Below are positions 1 through 8,865 of a stretch of 64,000 nucleotides of DNA, piece after piece (within the stretch, counting starts at the first letter, position 1; every line of letters begins with the position of its first letter). This stretch comes from UBA6136 sp044350805. GTDB lineage: Bacteria; Pseudomonadota; Gammaproteobacteria; Methylococcales; Methylococcaceae. The position numbers were made by a program, and so were the translations under genes. The DNA lies in NCBI GenBank assembly GCA_044350805.1, contig JBILGU010000007.1:62001-126000 (forward strand). The letters are read 5' to 3'. The notes under the pieces were generated by a model. That model was not told where the DNA came from. It searched no databases and saw only the letters and a list, made by a program, of their open reading frames with translations.

Positions 1-2
1 TC

Positions 3-461
3 GAAGTCAGAAATTCCGTTATCCATGTGACCGCTGACGAGAAACGCTTTTTGGTGGTGCACGGTGATGAATACGACACGATCGCAAAGTATCACCAGTG
101 GATTGCCAAGCTGGGAAGCAAAGGTTACGACTTTCTTCTTGAGGCGAATCGGGCATTAAGGACCATTCGTCGTTTCTTAGGGATCCAGTCCCATTTCTCC
201 TTGGCGGCGTTCGTCAAGTTCAAGGTTAAAAATGCTGTCCAGTTCATCTCTGATTATGAACAAAGCATCGTCAACACCCTCAATGATGAGGGGCTTGATG
301 GAGTGATTTGCGGGCATATTCACCATGCAGAAATCAAGACGATGGGCGCCTTTACCTACGTCAATACCGGGGACTTCGTCGAGAGCTGCACCGCCATTGT
401 CGAGCATGAAAATGGTGCTCTTGAATTGATTCACTGGCGCCCTTCGTTTCTCTCTCATTAA
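3..461 (+). CDS. LpxH-like metallophosphoesterase (UDP-2,3-diacylglucosamine diphosphatase type), 3' part
   Basis: The reading frame is open to the left edge, so only the last 152 residues are present; the GTG at 27 is internal and not a true start. The visible part has two motifs of the calcineurin-like phosphoesterase fold: HGDEYD near the start and CGHIHHA about two-thirds along, which supply metal ligands. An NTGDFVESCTA-type segment follows, as in LpxH/YbbF-like proteins of COG2908. LpxH removes UMP from UDP-2,3-diacylglucosamine in lipid A synthesis at the cytoplasmic membrane face. lplT follows after 26 bases, so the two may share a transcript. The family is clear; whether it is the functional LpxH or a paralog cannot be decided from a fragment. 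Confidence 0.8.
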   Translation, partial: EVRNSVIHVTADEKRFLVVHGDEYDTIAKYHQWIAKLGSKGYDFLLEANRALRTIRRFLGIQSHFSLAAFVKFKVKNAVQFISDYEQSIVNTLNDEGLDGVICGHIHHAEIKTMGAFTYVNTGDFVESCTAIVEHENGALELIHWRPSFLSH

Positions 462-487
462 CTTGAAATTGTCCGGAGGACAAAGAC

Positions 488-1711
488 ATGGACCGTGGTT
501 TTTTAACGATACTGGCGGCCCAGTTCTTTTCATCCCTCGGGGATAATGCACTGCTTTTTGCCGCAATTGCATTACTGAAATCGATGGATGCGCCGGCATG
601 GCAAGTGCCTGTTTTGCAACAGTTCTTCGTCTTTGCCTTCATCATGCTGGCGCCGTTTGTCGGTGCATTCTCGGATGCGCTGCCCAAAGGCCGCGTCATG
701 TTTATTAGTAATGCGACTAAAACTTTGGGGTGCCTTGCCATGGTGCTTGGCGTCCATCCCCTCATTGCCTATGGCTTGGTGGGCATCGGCGCATCGATCT
801 ACTCCCCTGCAAAATACGGCATTCTTACCGAGTACCTGCCAGCCAATCGTCTGGTCTGGGCCAATGGCTGGATGGAAGGCCTGACCGTTCTTGCCGTGAT
901 TGTGGGTGCGATCATTGGCGGTTTTCTGATTGGCAATCATCTGGATATTTCGGGATTACTGGGGCCTGACCTGATGAGCTGGTTGGGTGCGGATGCGCAG
1001 CCCAAGTTCGCGATTCTGGCGGTGCTTGTCCTTTATCTGATTGCTGCGATCTGGAACATCTATATTCCTCATCTGCCTGTGGAACATCAGCTGGAGTCAA
1101 GAGACCCTGTGGGTATCGTGAAAGAGTTCTGGCGCTGTTTCGTCCGGCTGTGGAAGGATCCTCTGGGACAGGTTTCCCTGGCCGTCACCTCACTCTTTTG
1201 GGGCGCAGGTACGACCCTCAGATTCATCATTCTTGCCTGGGCGGCATCCGCTTTGGGCATGGACATGGAGCAGGGCACCCATCTCACCGCATTGGTGGCG
1301 GTTGGGCTGGCGATTGGTTCAGTGGTGGCCGCAAAGCTGATTCCTCTGGAGCATTCGGTGCGTGTTCTGCCATTGGGCATCCTCATGGGGGTTTCCGTGC
1401 TCATCATGACTCTGGTGAGCAGTCTTTGGGCTGCCGTTCTGATGCTGATTGTGATTGGTGCCCTGGCGGGTAGCTTTGTGATCCCAATGAATGCCTTGCT
1501 GCAGCATCGGGGGCATCTCCTCATGGGGTCGGGTCATTCCATTGCGGTTCAGAACCTGAACGAAAATGTCTCGATTCTGCTCATGTTGGCGGGGTATTCC
1601 GCGATGATTAAGGCCGATCTTTCGATCAATACAGTTATTGTAGTGTTCGGTCTTTTCATCGCTGGCGTCATGGGGCTTCTCAACAAGATCCATGGCCACG
1701 ATCAGGACTAG
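488..1711 (+). CDS. lplT: lysophospholipid transporter LplT (MFS)
   Basis: A 407-residue, very hydrophobic protein of about 12 membrane segments. The N-terminus (LTILAAQFFSSLGDNALLF) and the YSPAKYGILTEYLP segment are typical of LplT, which flips lysophospholipids across the inner membrane for re-acylation by Aas. The start is supported by a CCGGAGG ribosome site 8 bases upstream. In enterobacteria lplT lies beside or is fused to aas; no acyltransferase is seen here. The neighbours are an LpxH-like phosphatase and a lipid-type glycosyltransferase, which fits an envelope-lipid operon. Confidence 0.88.
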   Translation: MDRGFLTILAAQFFSSLGDNALLFAAIALLKSMDAPAWQVPVLQQFFVFAFIMLAPFVGAFSDALPKGRVMFISNATKTLGCLAMVLGVHPLIAYGLVGIGASIYSPAKYGILTEYLPANRLVWANGWMEGLTVLAVIVGAIIGGFLIGNHLDISGLLGPDLMSWLGADAQPKFAILAVLVLYLIAAIWNIYIPHLPVEHQLESRDPVGIVKEFWRCFVRLWKDPLGQVSLAVTSLFWGAGTTLRFIILAWAASALGMDMEQGTHLTALVAVGLAIGSVVAAKLIPLEHSVRVLPLGILMGVSVLIMTLVSSLWAAVLMLIVIGALAGSFVIPMNALLQHRGHLLMGSGHSIAVQNLNENVSILLMLAGYSAMIKADLSINTVIVVFGLFIAGVMGLLNKIHGHDQD

Positions 1712-1738
1712 TGTCTTGCTGAAGGACAAAACCTGAGC

Positions 1739-2992
1739 ATGTCATCTTCCCGCCGTAGGGGGCCGGCACAGGTTTTGGCACCGGCAAAAAGTGGGGCCTA
1801 TCCGCTGTCATTAGAAGACGGAAGACGTGTGCTCATCATGTCGACGTCCGCAGGCGCCGGTCACGTGAAGGCGGCCGCAGCCCTTGAGAAAAGCTTTGCG
1901 TTGGATGCGCGGGTGGAAGAGGTCATCAACAATGATGCCTTGCGCTATACCAACCGGATCTTTCGAGATTTTTATTCCAAGCTCTACGGGTCCTTGGTGA
2001 AGTCGGCACCTAACTTTCTCGGGTGGTGGTACAAAACCAGCGATGAGCCTTGGCGCACGGATGCCATGCGGCACATGATCGACCGTCTGAATACCCGCCC
2101 TCTGGTGAAATTCATTCGTGACTTTGATCCACACATTACCGTGTGCACGCACTTCATGCCGGCGGGAATTATTTCGCATCTGATTGCCACTCAGCAGATT
2201 CAGGCCCAGCTTTCCATTGTGGTCACCGATTTCGATTTTCACGCGATGTGGCTCTCACGCGTATTTCATCGCTACTTTGTGGCCATTGATGAAACCAAGG
2301 CGCATCTCGAGATGTTGGGCATTCCAGGCGATCGGGTCACCGTCTCGGGTATCCCGATTGATGCATCCTTTAGTTATCCCATCGATCGGGATGACGCCTG
2401 TCGCAGGCTGGATCTTAACCCTGAGAATCCTATTTTGCTGCTCTCTGCAGGCGCAGCGGGAACGGAATTAACGGAGTTCATGGTTGAGCGACTCCTCGAA
2501 TTGCCTTCGCATGTCCAGACCATTGTCGTCTGCGGTCGAAACGAGGCGCTTCGTGAACGCATTAATGGTGTGACGCAGCGATCTTCGGCAACCATCCGGA
2601 CCCTGGGGTATACCGATGAAATGCACACGCTGATGCGAGTCGCTGACCTTTTCATCGGAAAGCCAGGGGGCATGACATCCGCGGAGGCCATCAGCTCGGG
2701 TCTCCCCATGTGTATTGTGAATCCGATCCCGGGACAAGAGGAGCGGAACAGCGATCACTTGCTGGAGCAAGGGATCGCGATCAAATGCAATGAGTTGGCG
2801 ACCTTGGCGTTCAAGATCCAGCGCCTTCTCGATGATCCTTTGCGTTTGGCACGGATGCGGGCCAGTGCGTTGCGTTTTGCAAAGCCTGATGCAGCACAAA
2901 AGGTTGTTTCGACCCTGTTGACCGATAATCTGACAACATTATCGATTAGCCCTGATCAAAGACTTTCGATGGCGACAAAACGTCTGAACTAA
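1739..2992 (+). CDS. GT28 family glycosyltransferase, MGDG synthase / diacylglycerol glycosyltransferase type
   Basis: A 417-residue MurG-like GT-B protein. A GAGH motif at residues 39-42 corresponds to the N-terminal acceptor-side loop of the MGDG synthase domain. The C-terminal half has a KPGGMTSAEA segment near residue 310, which in GT28 enzymes binds the UDP-sugar. Enzymes of this family put galactose or glucose on diacylglycerol at the cytoplasmic membrane face; some bacterial members have unknown acceptors. The start has GAAGGAC about 10 bases upstream. It follows lplT by 27 bases and precedes an apyrase and a GH1 glycosidase. The acceptor and the sugar cannot be read from the sequence. 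Confidence 0.8.
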   Translation: MSSSRRRGPAQVLAPAKSGAYPLSLEDGRRVLIMSTSAGAGHVKAAAALEKSFALDARVEEVINNDALRYTNRIFRDFYSKLYGSLVKSAPNFLGWWYKTSDEPWRTDAMRHMIDRLNTRPLVKFIRDFDPHITVCTHFMPAGIISHLIATQQIQAQLSIVVTDFDFHAMWLSRVFHRYFVAIDETKAHLEMLGIPGDRVTVSGIPIDASFSYPIDRDDACRRLDLNPENPILLLSAGAAGTELTEFMVERLLELPSHVQTIVVCGRNEALRERINGVTQRSSATIRTLGYTDEMHTLMRVADLFIGKPGGMTSAEAISSGLPMCIVNPIPGQEERNSDHLLEQGIAIKCNELATLAFKIQRLLDDPLRLARMRASALRFAKPDAAQKVVSTLLTDNLTTLSISPDQRLSMATKRLN

Positions 2993-3041
2993 GCAAAAGA
3001 TGCTGGTTTCATCCGCCGGATCGAGAGGGTTTTAGAACGTG

Positions 3042-4247
3042 ATGCTTGTTTTTTTTCGTCTTGTCATCCTTTGGGCATGCTGTCTGCTTCCCTCTTCGTG
3101 GGTCAGCGCCGCACCTTCTCCCTCCTATGCTGTGGTTGTGGATGCCGGCAGCAGTGGTTCCCGCATCTATCTCTATCAAACCCTCCAAAAGGGTGCCACG
3201 ACCCAGGTCCAGGATTTTTGGCAATTTGAGCCCAAAGACATTCCTGGGCTTTCTGAATTTAAAGAGCGGACAGATGAAGCCTATCGCGCAGGCATTGCAC
3301 CGCTCGTCCTCCCTCTTCGTGCCTATCTTCTCGAAAAAGGCCTTAAGGAGAGCGATGTGACCGTCCATGTTCTTGCGACTGGCGGCTTAAGATTGCTTGA
3401 GCCTGTTCAGAGTGAGGCCATTCTTGAGGTGGTCCGTCGCGGCCTGAAAGCAACAGAGTTCAAGGTGGGGCGCGTTGGAATCCTGCCTTCGGAGCTTGAA
3501 GGGCTTCTTGCCTGGGCGGATCTTAACGCCTTGCTGGGACGCCTTGCCCCTGGCAAAGAGACGCTGGGTATTGTGGAGATTGGAGGCGCATCCGCACAGA
3601 TTGCCTATGAAGCCAAGGGCCAGGCGGTGCCGGGTTCAAAGGTATGGCAGCTTCAGGGGCACTCCTATCGGGTCCTCAGCCGCAGTTTTCTGGGTCTTGG
3701 ACAAAATGCGGCACGCAAATCCATGATTCATTCCATCGGGGGCGGGGTTGAGGGCAACCCCTGTTATCCGCCGGGTGTTGCCCTCACCGACCAGAAAATC
3801 GGCATTGAGGGGCTGACTGGATCGTTTGATCTTGAGCGCTGCAAAAACCTCTATCGGAACGTGATTGGGGAGAATCCTGATTTCAAGCGGGACCCTTTTC
3901 GCGGGGCGGGGAAACTGCCTTTTGCTGGAATAGGTCAGGGCAATCCGGTCGGTCCCATTGAGGGGAGCATTCGTCTTTGGAAGCTCAAAGGCAGTAATCC
4001 CTATGACAGCCTTAAAGTGATCGAAGCCTCTTGCAGGTCTCCCTGGCCTCGCTTTAAGGACCAGTTTGGCGCAGACCTTCTCAATCAGAATCAATGCGCT
4101 AATTCGATATTTATCGAAACCTTGCTCTATGATCCGGCAGCGCTTGGCTTGACTAAGAATCAGGTGCGGCACATGGACGAGGTGGGTGGGCGTTTCACCC
4201 GCTGGACCCGTGGATACCTCTTGTTGCCGAATAGCGAATTTCACTGA
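3042..4247 (+). CDS. secreted nucleoside triphosphate diphosphohydrolase (GDA1/CD39 apyrase family)
   Basis: A 401-residue protein with an N-terminal signal peptide (hydrophobic residues 4-23, likely cleavage after VSAA). Apyrase conserved regions are visible: ACR1 DAGSSGSR at residues 34-41, an ACR2-like LATGGLRLL, an ACR3-like ELEGLLAWADLN carrying the expected glutamate, and an ACR4-like EIGGASAQ. Several cysteines in the second half could form disulfides, which fits periplasmic or secreted location. The family hydrolyses NTPs and NDPs to NMPs with Ca or Mg. ATG at 3042 is preferred to the overlapping GTG at 3039. ACR2-ACR4 are somewhat divergent, so substrate range is uncertain. In bacteria the family is uncommon; Legionella has well-known members. 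Confidence 0.82.
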   Translation: MLVFFRLVILWACCLLPSSWVSAAPSPSYAVVVDAGSSGSRIYLYQTLQKGATTQVQDFWQFEPKDIPGLSEFKERTDEAYRAGIAPLVLPLRAYLLEKGLKESDVTVHVLATGGLRLLEPVQSEAILEVVRRGLKATEFKVGRVGILPSELEGLLAWADLNALLGRLAPGKETLGIVEIGGASAQIAYEAKGQAVPGSKVWQLQGHSYRVLSRSFLGLGQNAARKSMIHSIGGGVEGNPCYPPGVALTDQKIGIEGLTGSFDLERCKNLYRNVIGENPDFKRDPFRGAGKLPFAGIGQGNPVGPIEGSIRLWKLKGSNPYDSLKVIEASCRSPWPRFKDQFGADLLNQNQCANSIFIETLLYDPAALGLTKNQVRHMDEVGGRFTRWTRGYLLLPNSEFH

Positions 4248-4273
4248 AAGTCCTCTTCCCTTTAACGGATCTC

Positions 4274-5812
4274 ATGACGAGTCAACACGAATTTCTCTGG
4301 GGCGTCGCGATCTCGGCTTATCAGGCTGAGGGAGGCTACAACCGCATGGGCGAGCCTCAGACGAATTGGGCGTCGGCCGAGCTTCGAGGGGACGTTGATC
4401 CATTAGGCGATTCCACCCGCTTTTTCTCGCATTATGAGGAGGATCTTCGCCGCTGCCTGGCGTTGGGACTTAACGCTTTCAGGATGAGTATTGAGTGGAG
4501 TCGCGTCCAGCCAACCTGGGTCAATGAAAGAGGGGCACCTCCGCCCTTTGATCACGATGCACTCCGCCAGTACTGCGGGATCTTGGCTGCATGTCGTGAT
4601 CTTGGGATTGAGCCCATCGTGACGCTTCATCACTTTGTTCACCCGGCCTGGCTGGGAAGTGATCCCTGGTTGGAGACGGAAATCCAAGATCGTTTTGCCG
4701 ACTTCGTCAAAGAGGTTGTGCTGACCATCAATTCTTTTCTTGTGTCTCACGGGCATGATCCTGTGCGCTACTTCATCACGATCAACGAACCCAACATGTT
4801 GGTGATGAGTACCTATCTTGGAGATCAGTTCCCAACAGAGGCGCGGCGTGGCTTGCAAGCGGCGACCTGCGCTCTTGCAGCGCTGATGGAGGCCCATATC
4901 CGAAGCTACAACCTCATCCATGATCTTTATGAGGAGAAGGACTGGGGTCCCGTCATGGCAACATTTAACAACTACACCAGTGATGTCTACTGGCTCGACA
5001 AACTGCTGACCGATCTTGTGATGCTCCGGGAGTGGAAGATCCCGCCAGCGAATGCACAGGCTTTCCTTTTTTCCAAAGCCCAAGAATTTAGTCGCAGGAT
5101 TGCTCAATTCGAAGGCAAGCACATGGGCAGGTTTTCACGCCTGGTAGGCGGCTTTGTGAGAAGGGCTGCAACCCGGCTCGCTCGAAAGGGAATGCAATCA
5201 TCCTCCGTGCGCGCCCTTTTAGACTGTATCTACGCTTCCCCCCGGGAGGTAATGAGCGATTACATTGCCTATGATTATTACGATCCTTTCTGCGCGCACA
5301 GTTTTCGACTTCCGAATCTCGCGCAATTATGGACCTCCAGAGTTCACCCCTTTGACGGCTTTCGCAACAGCCTCTTCAGCAAGTGGTGGGACTGGCGAGT
5401 CCTGCCCGAGGGCCTGAGGTTCTTTTCGAAATTACTGGCTGAGGCGTATCCGGGAAAACCGCTATTGATTGCGGAAAACGGCATGGCTCATCGGCGCGAT
5501 CACGACAATCAATCGCACAGGCGAGCCGATGGCATGATTCGGAGCGAATTTATCCGACTGCATGCTGGCGAGGTGCTTGAATTGGTGCGAAGCGGCGTTC
5601 CCCTCAGGGGATACATGTACTGGTCGCTGTTCGATAATTACGAGTGGGGAACCTACTCCGCACGATTTGGCCTGTTTAGCCTCGATTATCAGGAAAGCAC
5701 CGAGCGCTGCGCCGAGGATCATTGGGGTGATCGCCCTTCGGAGGCGTATGCCGAAATCATTCGCTCAGCGGTCGGGCCCCTCGCCGGCAAGCAAACGCAG
5801 GGACTGTCCTAA
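4274..5812 (+). CDS. glycoside hydrolase family 1 protein (beta-glucosidase / glycosyl transferase-like)
   Basis: A 512-residue TIM-barrel enzyme without signal peptide. The N-terminal FLWGVAISAYQAEGG, the acid/base motif TINEPN (Glu172) and the nucleophile motif IAENG (Glu401) are all intact, so a retaining beta-glycosidase is expected. Between them (about residues 215-340) lies a long basic stretch without obvious GH1 motifs. The gene starts 27 bases after the apyrase and ends inside the 3' end of the convergent eutC (48-base overlap). Being next to a lipid-type glycosyltransferase, it may act on glycolipids; plant SFR2, a galactolipid transferase, is also GH1. That role is inference. Confidence 0.85.
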   Translation: MTSQHEFLWGVAISAYQAEGGYNRMGEPQTNWASAELRGDVDPLGDSTRFFSHYEEDLRRCLALGLNAFRMSIEWSRVQPTWVNERGAPPPFDHDALRQYCGILAACRDLGIEPIVTLHHFVHPAWLGSDPWLETEIQDRFADFVKEVVLTINSFLVSHGHDPVRYFITINEPNMLVMSTYLGDQFPTEARRGLQAATCALAALMEAHIRSYNLIHDLYEEKDWGPVMATFNNYTSDVYWLDKLLTDLVMLREWKIPPANAQAFLFSKAQEFSRRIAQFEGKHMGRFSRLVGGFVRRAATRLARKGMQSSSVRALLDCIYASPREVMSDYIAYDYYDPFCAHSFRLPNLAQLWTSRVHPFDGFRNSLFSKWWDWRVLPEGLRFFSKLLAEAYPGKPLLIAENGMAHRRDHDNQSHRRADGMIRSEFIRLHAGEVLELVRSGVPLRGYMYWSLFDNYEWGTYSARFGLFSLDYQESTERCAEDHWGDRPSEAYAEIIRSAVGPLAGKQTQGLS

Positions 5813-6550
5813 CAGCGCGGGATCATCCGGGCTATCATCTTTGAGTGAAACGCCCCCAATGCCGAGGCGTAAGCCTTTGAGGGTGAGGTAGCAGATCTTG
5901 TCCGCGGCCGTTCGATAATCCAGGCCGTCGGGTTCGCGAATATTAGAAAGACAGTTTCTTTCCGCATCCGTGTTACCGCTTGCCGGGGCAATGGTGAGGT
6001 AGGCGCCGAGACTGTCTGCCGAGGAAAGGCCCGGGCGCTCTCCAATCAGGATCAGGCTGACGCGGGATTTCAGTGCGATGCCAATCTCATCTGAAAGGGC
6101 AACCCGCCCGTTGGGTACGAGGATGATCGGGCTGGTCGACAGGCCGCAGCCTTTGAGTGATTCCTTTAGTACGCTCAGAAAGGGCAGCGCATGGGTTTCG
6201 ACAGCGGTCGTTGAGAGCCCGTTCGAAAGAATCAGGGCGATATCGAAACCTTGCGCCGTTGATGATTGCAGTCCCTGCAAACTTTCGTGACGCAGGCTTC
6301 GACCCAAATCAGGTCGCTTTAAGTAGAGGGTTCGGGTTTCGGCTTTGGATTCCACCTGGATCGCTGGACCCCAGTGTTTCTTGACCTGACTGCGAAAGCT
6401 TTCGCAATCCCATTCCTTCCAGACGGCATCCCGTGCTTCGGCATGCGCAAGCTGAAAATCGATCAGGGACTCTGTTCGTTGCGCTGAGCCAACGCTGCCC
6501 TGACCAATTCGGGCCTGGGTAAACGCGCGGAGCGTGTGCCAGGGATCCAT
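5765..6550 (-). CDS. eutC: ethanolamine ammonia-lyase small subunit EutC
   Basis: A 261-residue protein matching EutC along its length: the TxARIGxG segment near the N-terminus (residues 11-18), the NGLS region in the middle and the conserved GERPGLSSADSLGAYLT region near residue 170. EutC with EutB forms the adenosylcobalamin-dependent enzyme that splits ethanolamine to acetaldehyde and ammonia. Its ATG overlaps the eutB stop by one base (TGATG), which indicates translational coupling. The 3' end overlaps the convergent GH1 gene by 48 bases. Confidence 0.93.
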   Translation of the reverse strand: MDPWHTLRAFTQARIGQGSVGSAQRTESLIDFQLAHAEARDAVWKEWDCESFRSQVKKHWGPAIQVESKAETRTLYLKRPDLGRSLRHESLQGLQSSTAQGFDIALILSNGLSTTAVETHALPFLSVLKESLKGCGLSTSPIILVPNGRVALSDEIGIALKSRVSLILIGERPGLSSADSLGAYLTIAPASGNTDAERNCLSNIREPDGLDYRTAADKICYLTLKGLRLGIGGVSLKDDSPDDPALLGQSLRLLAGEGPDR

Positions 6551-7944
6551 CAGTGGCTCCCTTCAATCTGGTCGGTGAAGCTCTGGATCATTTGAGATCG
6601 ATGGGGATTGTTGAGGAGACGTCGGTTGCCTTCAAAAAGCCCCATTTTCTCGAGCCAGATTTCAAACTCAGGCGCCGGTCTTTTACCGAGGACTTCGCGG
6701 AGATAGAGCGCATCGTGGAATGAGGTGCTCTGGTAGGCCAGCATGATGTCATCACAGCCGGGAATTCCCATGATGTAGTTACAGCCCGCGACACCCAGCA
6801 GCGTCAGGAGGTTATCCATGTCGTTCTGATCCGCCTCGGCATGGTTGGTGTAGCAAACGTCACATCCCATGGGGAGTCCCAAAAGCTTTCCGCAAAAATG
6901 ATCCTCAAGACCTGCGCGAATAATCTGTTTTGCGTCATAAAGATATTCGGGACCGATGAATCCGACGACCGTATTGACCAAAAGCGGTGAATACTCACGG
7001 GCCACAGCGTAAGCCCTGGCCTCCAGCGTCTGTGCATCAACGCCATGGTGGGCATTGGCGGAAAGTGCGCTGCCCTGACCGGTCTCGAAATACATGAGAT
7101 TTTGTCCCAATGTGCCTCGCCCGAGGCTTTCTGCCATCGCCTTGGCCTCACCCAGCATGGCAAGATCAACACCAAAACTCTTATTGGCCGCCTCTGTCCC
7201 TGCGATTGATTGGAAGACCAGATCGACCGGATAGCCTCTCTGGATCAGCTCCATGGTCGTCGTGACATGAGAAAGGACACAGGATTGGGTTGGAATCGAA
7301 TATTTTTCGATGAGATCGGACATCAGGTGAATCAGTCGGCCGACATTCCCCAGATGATCTGTCGCAGGATTGATGCCAATCACCGCATCGCCGCTTCCAT
7401 AAAGGAGGCCATCGAGAATCGTTGCGGCAATGCCGCGCATGTCATCGGTTGGATGGTTTGGCTGGAGTCGCGTCGAAAGGCGACCCTCGAGACCCAGGGT
7501 GTTTCTGAAGCGTGTCACAACGCGACAACGTTTGGCGACAGCAATCAGATCCTGATTTCGCATGATCTTGCTGACGGCTGCGGCCATTTCGGGGATGATG
7601 CCCCAAGCCTGGGCGCTGGGGTCGCCGGGATGGGACAGCAGCCATTCGCGAAACTCGCCAACGGAGAGATTCTGGAGGGGGGCAAAGGCCTGCGTGTCAT
7701 GTCGGTCCAGAATCAGTCGCGTGACTTCATCCGACTCGGGAGGGATCAGGGGGTCATCGAGGAATCGCTGCAGCGGAATTTCAGCAAGACACCTTTGCGC
7801 CAGGGCGCGTTCAACTTCTGACTCGGCGGCAAGTCCCGCCAGCTCATCTGCAGAGCGCTTGGGGCTTGCCTTTGCCATCAGCGTTCTGAGGTTAGCGAAC
7901 GAGTATTGGCGTCCCTTGTGCGTGATCGAATAGCTGCTCGGCAT
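6550..7944 (-). CDS. eutB: ethanolamine ammonia-lyase large subunit EutB
   Basis: A 464-residue protein, about the usual EutB length (about 453). Typical segments are LMYFETGQGSALSANAHHGVD and GCDVCYTNHAEADQND, which line the active site of the B12-dependent lyase. An upstream in-frame ATG at 7977 would add 11 residues, but the ATG at 7944 has a GGAGG ribosome site 10 bases upstream and begins MPSSYS, so it is preferred. Only eutB and eutC are present: no eutA reactivase, aldehyde dehydrogenase or microcompartment shell genes are in the window. It therefore looks like a free cytoplasmic enzyme, perhaps for nitrogen from phospholipid head groups. Confidence 0.93.
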   Translation of the reverse strand: MPSSYSITHKGRQYSFANLRTLMAKASPKRSADELAGLAAESEVERALAQRCLAEIPLQRFLDDPLIPPESDEVTRLILDRHDTQAFAPLQNLSVGEFREWLLSHPGDPSAQAWGIIPEMAAAVSKIMRNQDLIAVAKRCRVVTRFRNTLGLEGRLSTRLQPNHPTDDMRGIAATILDGLLYGSGDAVIGINPATDHLGNVGRLIHLMSDLIEKYSIPTQSCVLSHVTTTMELIQRGYPVDLVFQSIAGTEAANKSFGVDLAMLGEAKAMAESLGRGTLGQNLMYFETGQGSALSANAHHGVDAQTLEARAYAVAREYSPLLVNTVVGFIGPEYLYDAKQIIRAGLEDHFCGKLLGLPMGCDVCYTNHAEADQNDMDNLLTLLGVAGCNYIMGIPGCDDIMLAYQSTSFHDALYLREVLGKRPAPEFEIWLEKMGLFEGNRRLLNNPHRSQMIQSFTDQIEGSH

Positions 7945-8036
7945 CGCCGCCAATCCTCCGAATTGCCTGAATGACAATTTTATCTCGGGAGTGTGACAGC
8001 CCGGGGAAGACCTGACGACGAACCGACTCGTGTGAT

Positions 8037-8531
8037 CTAGGGATGGCGATCGGCCGATCCGAGATATTTCTCGTACGCTTCAATCCAATGATTTCGAATT
8101 TCTTCCTGCGCCTGACTCAGGCTGATTTCGCCTTTACACACCTTCTCGTGGAGGATGCCTTCCAGATAGTCCTTTTTCCGGGCAGACCATTTGCTGATGA
8201 GGGGTTGGGGCCAGATGTTTTTGGCATCCGTCGGACTTCCCCCAAGGGATAACGGAATCAGGTGGTCCATCTGATAGTGCTTGGTGTTTTCATCGGGATA
8301 TCCATAGGCCGAAATTTGTTCCTTTTCCGTCTTTTCCAGAAAGGATTTCGGGGGCATGTGGCCCTCGGTCCATGTGAAATGCCCGGCTTTGCAGATGGAT
8401 TCCTTGATATTCGACTGCATGACTTCAGGATCCAGCGCCCCGGGGGTCAGAGTGGGATCGGGAAGATCGCCGGCCCATGTGGCGGGGACTCCCAGCAGGA
8501 GGGTGAGGCAAAGAAGCGGTCTTTTAAGCAT
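8037..8531 (-). CDS. secreted HNH-nuclease-like protein
   Basis: A 164-residue protein with a signal peptide (residues 1-20, ATWA cleavage). The centre has YQMDHLIPLSLGG, with Asp89-His90, followed by DAKNIWPQP, an arrangement seen in HNH/Endo VII-type nucleases where His and Asn bind metal. I recall similar exported proteins in proteobacteria, usually annotated as hypothetical. A periplasmic or secreted nuclease role is inferred from motif plus signal peptide; activity is unproven. It is transcribed in the same direction as eutBC but separated from eutB by about 90 bases. Confidence 0.6.
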   Translation of the reverse strand: MLKRPLLCLTLLLGVPATWAGDLPDPTLTPGALDPEVMQSNIKESICKAGHFTWTEGHMPPKSFLEKTEKEQISAYGYPDENTKHYQMDHLIPLSLGGSPTDAKNIWPQPLISKWSARKKDYLEGILHEKVCKGEISLSQAQEEIRNHWIEAYEKYLGSADRHP

Positions 8532-8664
8532 GTCAGTCTCCAGAATCCGTCACCGGCATTAAACCATAATAATTTTATGGGATTTGTGCCGGTCCGCAAG
8601 CTTTCTCCAAGGTCCAACAGGGAGAGGGTGGTTGGCCTTTGGCCCGGAGTAACGTGACAGAAGA

Positions 8665-8865
8665 TCAGCAGCTTTCCCAGGTAATGGCGCCGCAGCGGGG
8701 CTTTCCTGTGGGTTGATCCTTGGCGTCCCTTTGAGCATCCATCAGGCCGCAGCTGCTCAGGGTCAGGAGAAGCGTGAGCCCAAGGGCGGGCCTGATGAGA
8801 GATTCTGAGTTCGGGATACCGCCCCCAGGGAGGAAACGCCGATTATTTGGCGACAAAACAGGCAT
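8665..8865 (-). CDS. putative small lipoprotein
   Basis: A short reading frame whose C-terminal half looks like a lipoprotein: a hydrophobic stretch (LGLTLLLTLSS) followed by a lipobox cysteine (LSSC-G) and about 25 polar residues ending ITWESC. The start is unclear. The ATG at 8865 gives 66 residues with an unusually long pre-hydrophobic segment; the ATG at 8913 is longer still, and no ATG/GTG/TTG lies close to the hydrophobic stretch. It overlaps the end of the upstream lipoprotein gene by 23 bases. No function recognised. Confidence 0.4.
   Translation of the reverse strand: MPVLSPNNRRFLPGGGIPNSESLIRPALGLTLLLTLSSCGLMDAQRDAKDQPTGKPRCGAITWESC

Noticed and set aside
7210..7821. A 203-codon frame antisense to eutB
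   Set aside because: It lies fully within eutB and has no ribosome site or protein-family features.
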